Source: Candidatus Neoflavobacterium equi
GTDB taxonomy: Bacteria > Bacteroidota > Bacteroidia > Flavobacteriales > Flavobacteriaceae
Direction: 5' to 3'
DNA length: 7,307 bases
NCBI GenBank assembly: GCA_018065745.1
Contig: JAGHSS010000326.1
Coordinates: 1-7,307, forward strand
Position numbers and translations under genes: made by a program. This document shows positions 6,696-7,307 of the stretch, one piece after another; the stretch's first letter is position 1; each line of letters begins with the position of its first letter. Below the pieces are notes generated by a model. The model ran no database searches, had not been told where the DNA came from, and was given only the letters and a program-made list of their open reading frames with translations.

Positions 6696-7235
6696 TTATT
6701 CTTTTTGGAAAGTTATTTCTGATCTGTTTCTGAAGATCAAAGCTAGTAACGCACCAAACATGGCATGTCCAATAAAGCTCCAAACGCTTCCTTTAACTAA
6801 TTCAAAAACTTCAAATGGGCTTACTTTTTGCAAGTTCTCTACCTGTTTGGCAATCTCCTCTTTTGGAGCGTTAAAACGGTTCAAGGTCTCTACCATAAAT
6901 TCAATTTGAAGCACTTTGATGTCTTCTTTGATTTCTGGAGCTATAAAGTTGAAAAGTAAAATATTGAATAATAAAACAAGAACAATGGATACTACTGCAG
7001 TAAAGAAATAGGCAGTAAATGCATCTTTAAAGGTAATGGCATTGTTCATATCACGTTTTGTTATAGCTACAACAGCGATACCAATAATGATTGAAATTAC
7101 CATTCCTGCTACACCAACCATCCAATTGGTGAACAATTTTAAATCAAATAGATAGATGTATGTTGTAATTAAAATGGAGATTATGGCCATGATGATGCCA
7201 AATGTCATTCCGTTTTTTTTGATGATTGGGTTCAT
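6696..7235 (-). CDS. DUF4199 family membrane protein
   Basis: This small integral membrane protein of 179 residues has four likely membrane helices (about 10-29, 36-59, 72-98, 145-168). A charged, amphipathic stretch at roughly 100-140 (EIKEDIKVLQ through KEEIAKQVENLQK) lies between helices 3 and 4 and may form a short coiled coil or a surface domain. The helix order and the Lys/Arg-Asp stretch before helix 3 (60-71) match DUF4199, a family I know mainly from Bacteroidetes, often beside a GT2 gene as here. No function is established. It is the first gene of the operon; its stop abuts the glycosyltransferase ATG, which suggests tight coupling and possibly a role as a partner of that membrane enzyme (inference). 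The start at 7235 is preceded by A/T-rich sequence without a Shine-Dalgarno and by a Bacteroidetes-type -7 element. Confidence 0.87.
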   Translation of the reverse strand: MNPIIKKNGMTFGIIMAIISILITTYIYLFDLKLFTNWMVGVAGMVISIIIGIAVVAITKRDMNNAITFKDAFTAYFFTAVVSIVLVLLFNILLFNFIAPEIKEDIKVLQIEFMVETLNRFNAPKEEIAKQVENLQKVSPFEVFELVKGSVWSFIGHAMFGALLALIFRNRSEITFQKE

Positions 7236-7255
7236 GTTTATTTAGTTTATGGTTA

Positions 7256-7263
7256 CAAATTTA
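7256..7263 (-). promoter_or_regulatory. Bacteroidetes-type -7 element (TAAATTTG) of the operon
   Basis: Read on the minus strand, this is TAAATTTG, an exact match to the TAnnTTTG consensus for the Bacteroidetes housekeeping sigma factor. It lies 20 bp before the DUF4199 start, giving a predicted short leader of roughly 10-15 nt. No good TTTG/TTG -33 element is seen at the expected distance upstream; the region there is A/T-rich only. Motif match is direct; promoter activity is inferred. Confidence 0.6.
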
Positions 7264-7307
7264 CTAATTAAAGAAGATTATTTAATTTAAAAAAATGAAC
7301 TTAAATG
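7264..7307. other. A/T-rich intergenic edge; possible start of a divergent gene
   Basis: This strongly A/T-rich stretch lies upstream of the operon promoter. ATG codons on the plus strand at 7295 and at the last three bases (7305-7307) could begin a divergent gene beyond the window. Only four codons or fewer are visible, so no coding call is made. Confidence 0.3.
7298..7307. repeat. Right copy of the 10-bp terminal inverted repeat
   Basis: AACTTAAATG is the exact reverse complement of the first ten bases of the window. Divergence begins at the next base inward. There is no transposase or target duplication inside, so an insertion element is not supported. Confidence 0.35.

Noticed and set aside
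1..7307. Insertion sequence or composite element bounded by the 10-bp terminal inverted repeat
   Set aside because: No transposase, integrase or resolvase is encoded. The repeat is only ten A/T-rich bases and all genes are core functions or common hypothetical families.

Overview
The window looks like ordinary chromosomal DNA from a member of the Bacteroidetes, probably Flavobacteriales. The reasons are the moderately AT-rich composition, the lack of clear Shine-Dalgarno sequences before the starts, a TAnnTTTG-type -7 promoter element (TAAATTTG) before the minus-strand operon, and gene families typical of this phylum (DUF4199 beside a family 2 glycosyltransferase, a 575-residue phosphohexomutase, an MsbA-like exporter). 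I cannot name a genus from the sequence alone. No mobile element, CRISPR array, tRNA or rRNA is visible.

Layout. From the left, on the plus strand: pncB (nicotinate phosphoribosyltransferase, 21-1214) with a compact intrinsic terminator directly after its stop, then a DUF2971-family protein of unknown function (1268-1969). Positions 1970-2162 are non-coding and separate the two convergent halves. They hold a structured, RNA-like element (about 1980-2100) and a long hairpin with A and T tracts on either side (2122-2159) that can serve as a bidirectional terminator. From 2163 to 7235 everything is on the minus strand and reads right to left: DUF4199 membrane protein, GT2 glycosyltransferase, phosphoglucomutase/phosphomannomutase, ABC exporter. 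These four genes abut or overlap (0 bp, 10 bp, 1-bp overlap) and are almost certainly one operon, with a promoter element about 20 bp before the first start and the terminator 3 bp after the last stop.

How the genes fit together. The operon pairs a soluble hexose-phosphate mutase, a membrane-anchored polyprenyl-phosphate-type glycosyltransferase and an MsbA-type flippase/exporter. This suggests sugar-phosphate supply, glycosyl transfer to a lipid carrier and lipid export for the cell envelope. That link is inferred from co-transcription and is not proven. pncB belongs to NAD salvage and has no obvious tie to the operon.

The most interesting non-coding feature is 1980-2100. Two copies of a half-motif GATTGnAnnGnAAAnCC face each other across a hairpin, so that the folded plus-strand RNA would form a pseudo-twofold-symmetric internal loop rich in G-A mismatches. 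It resembles a recurrent intergenic element of Flavobacteria, possibly the Flavo-1 RNA family. I see no clearly new multi-gene system in the window.
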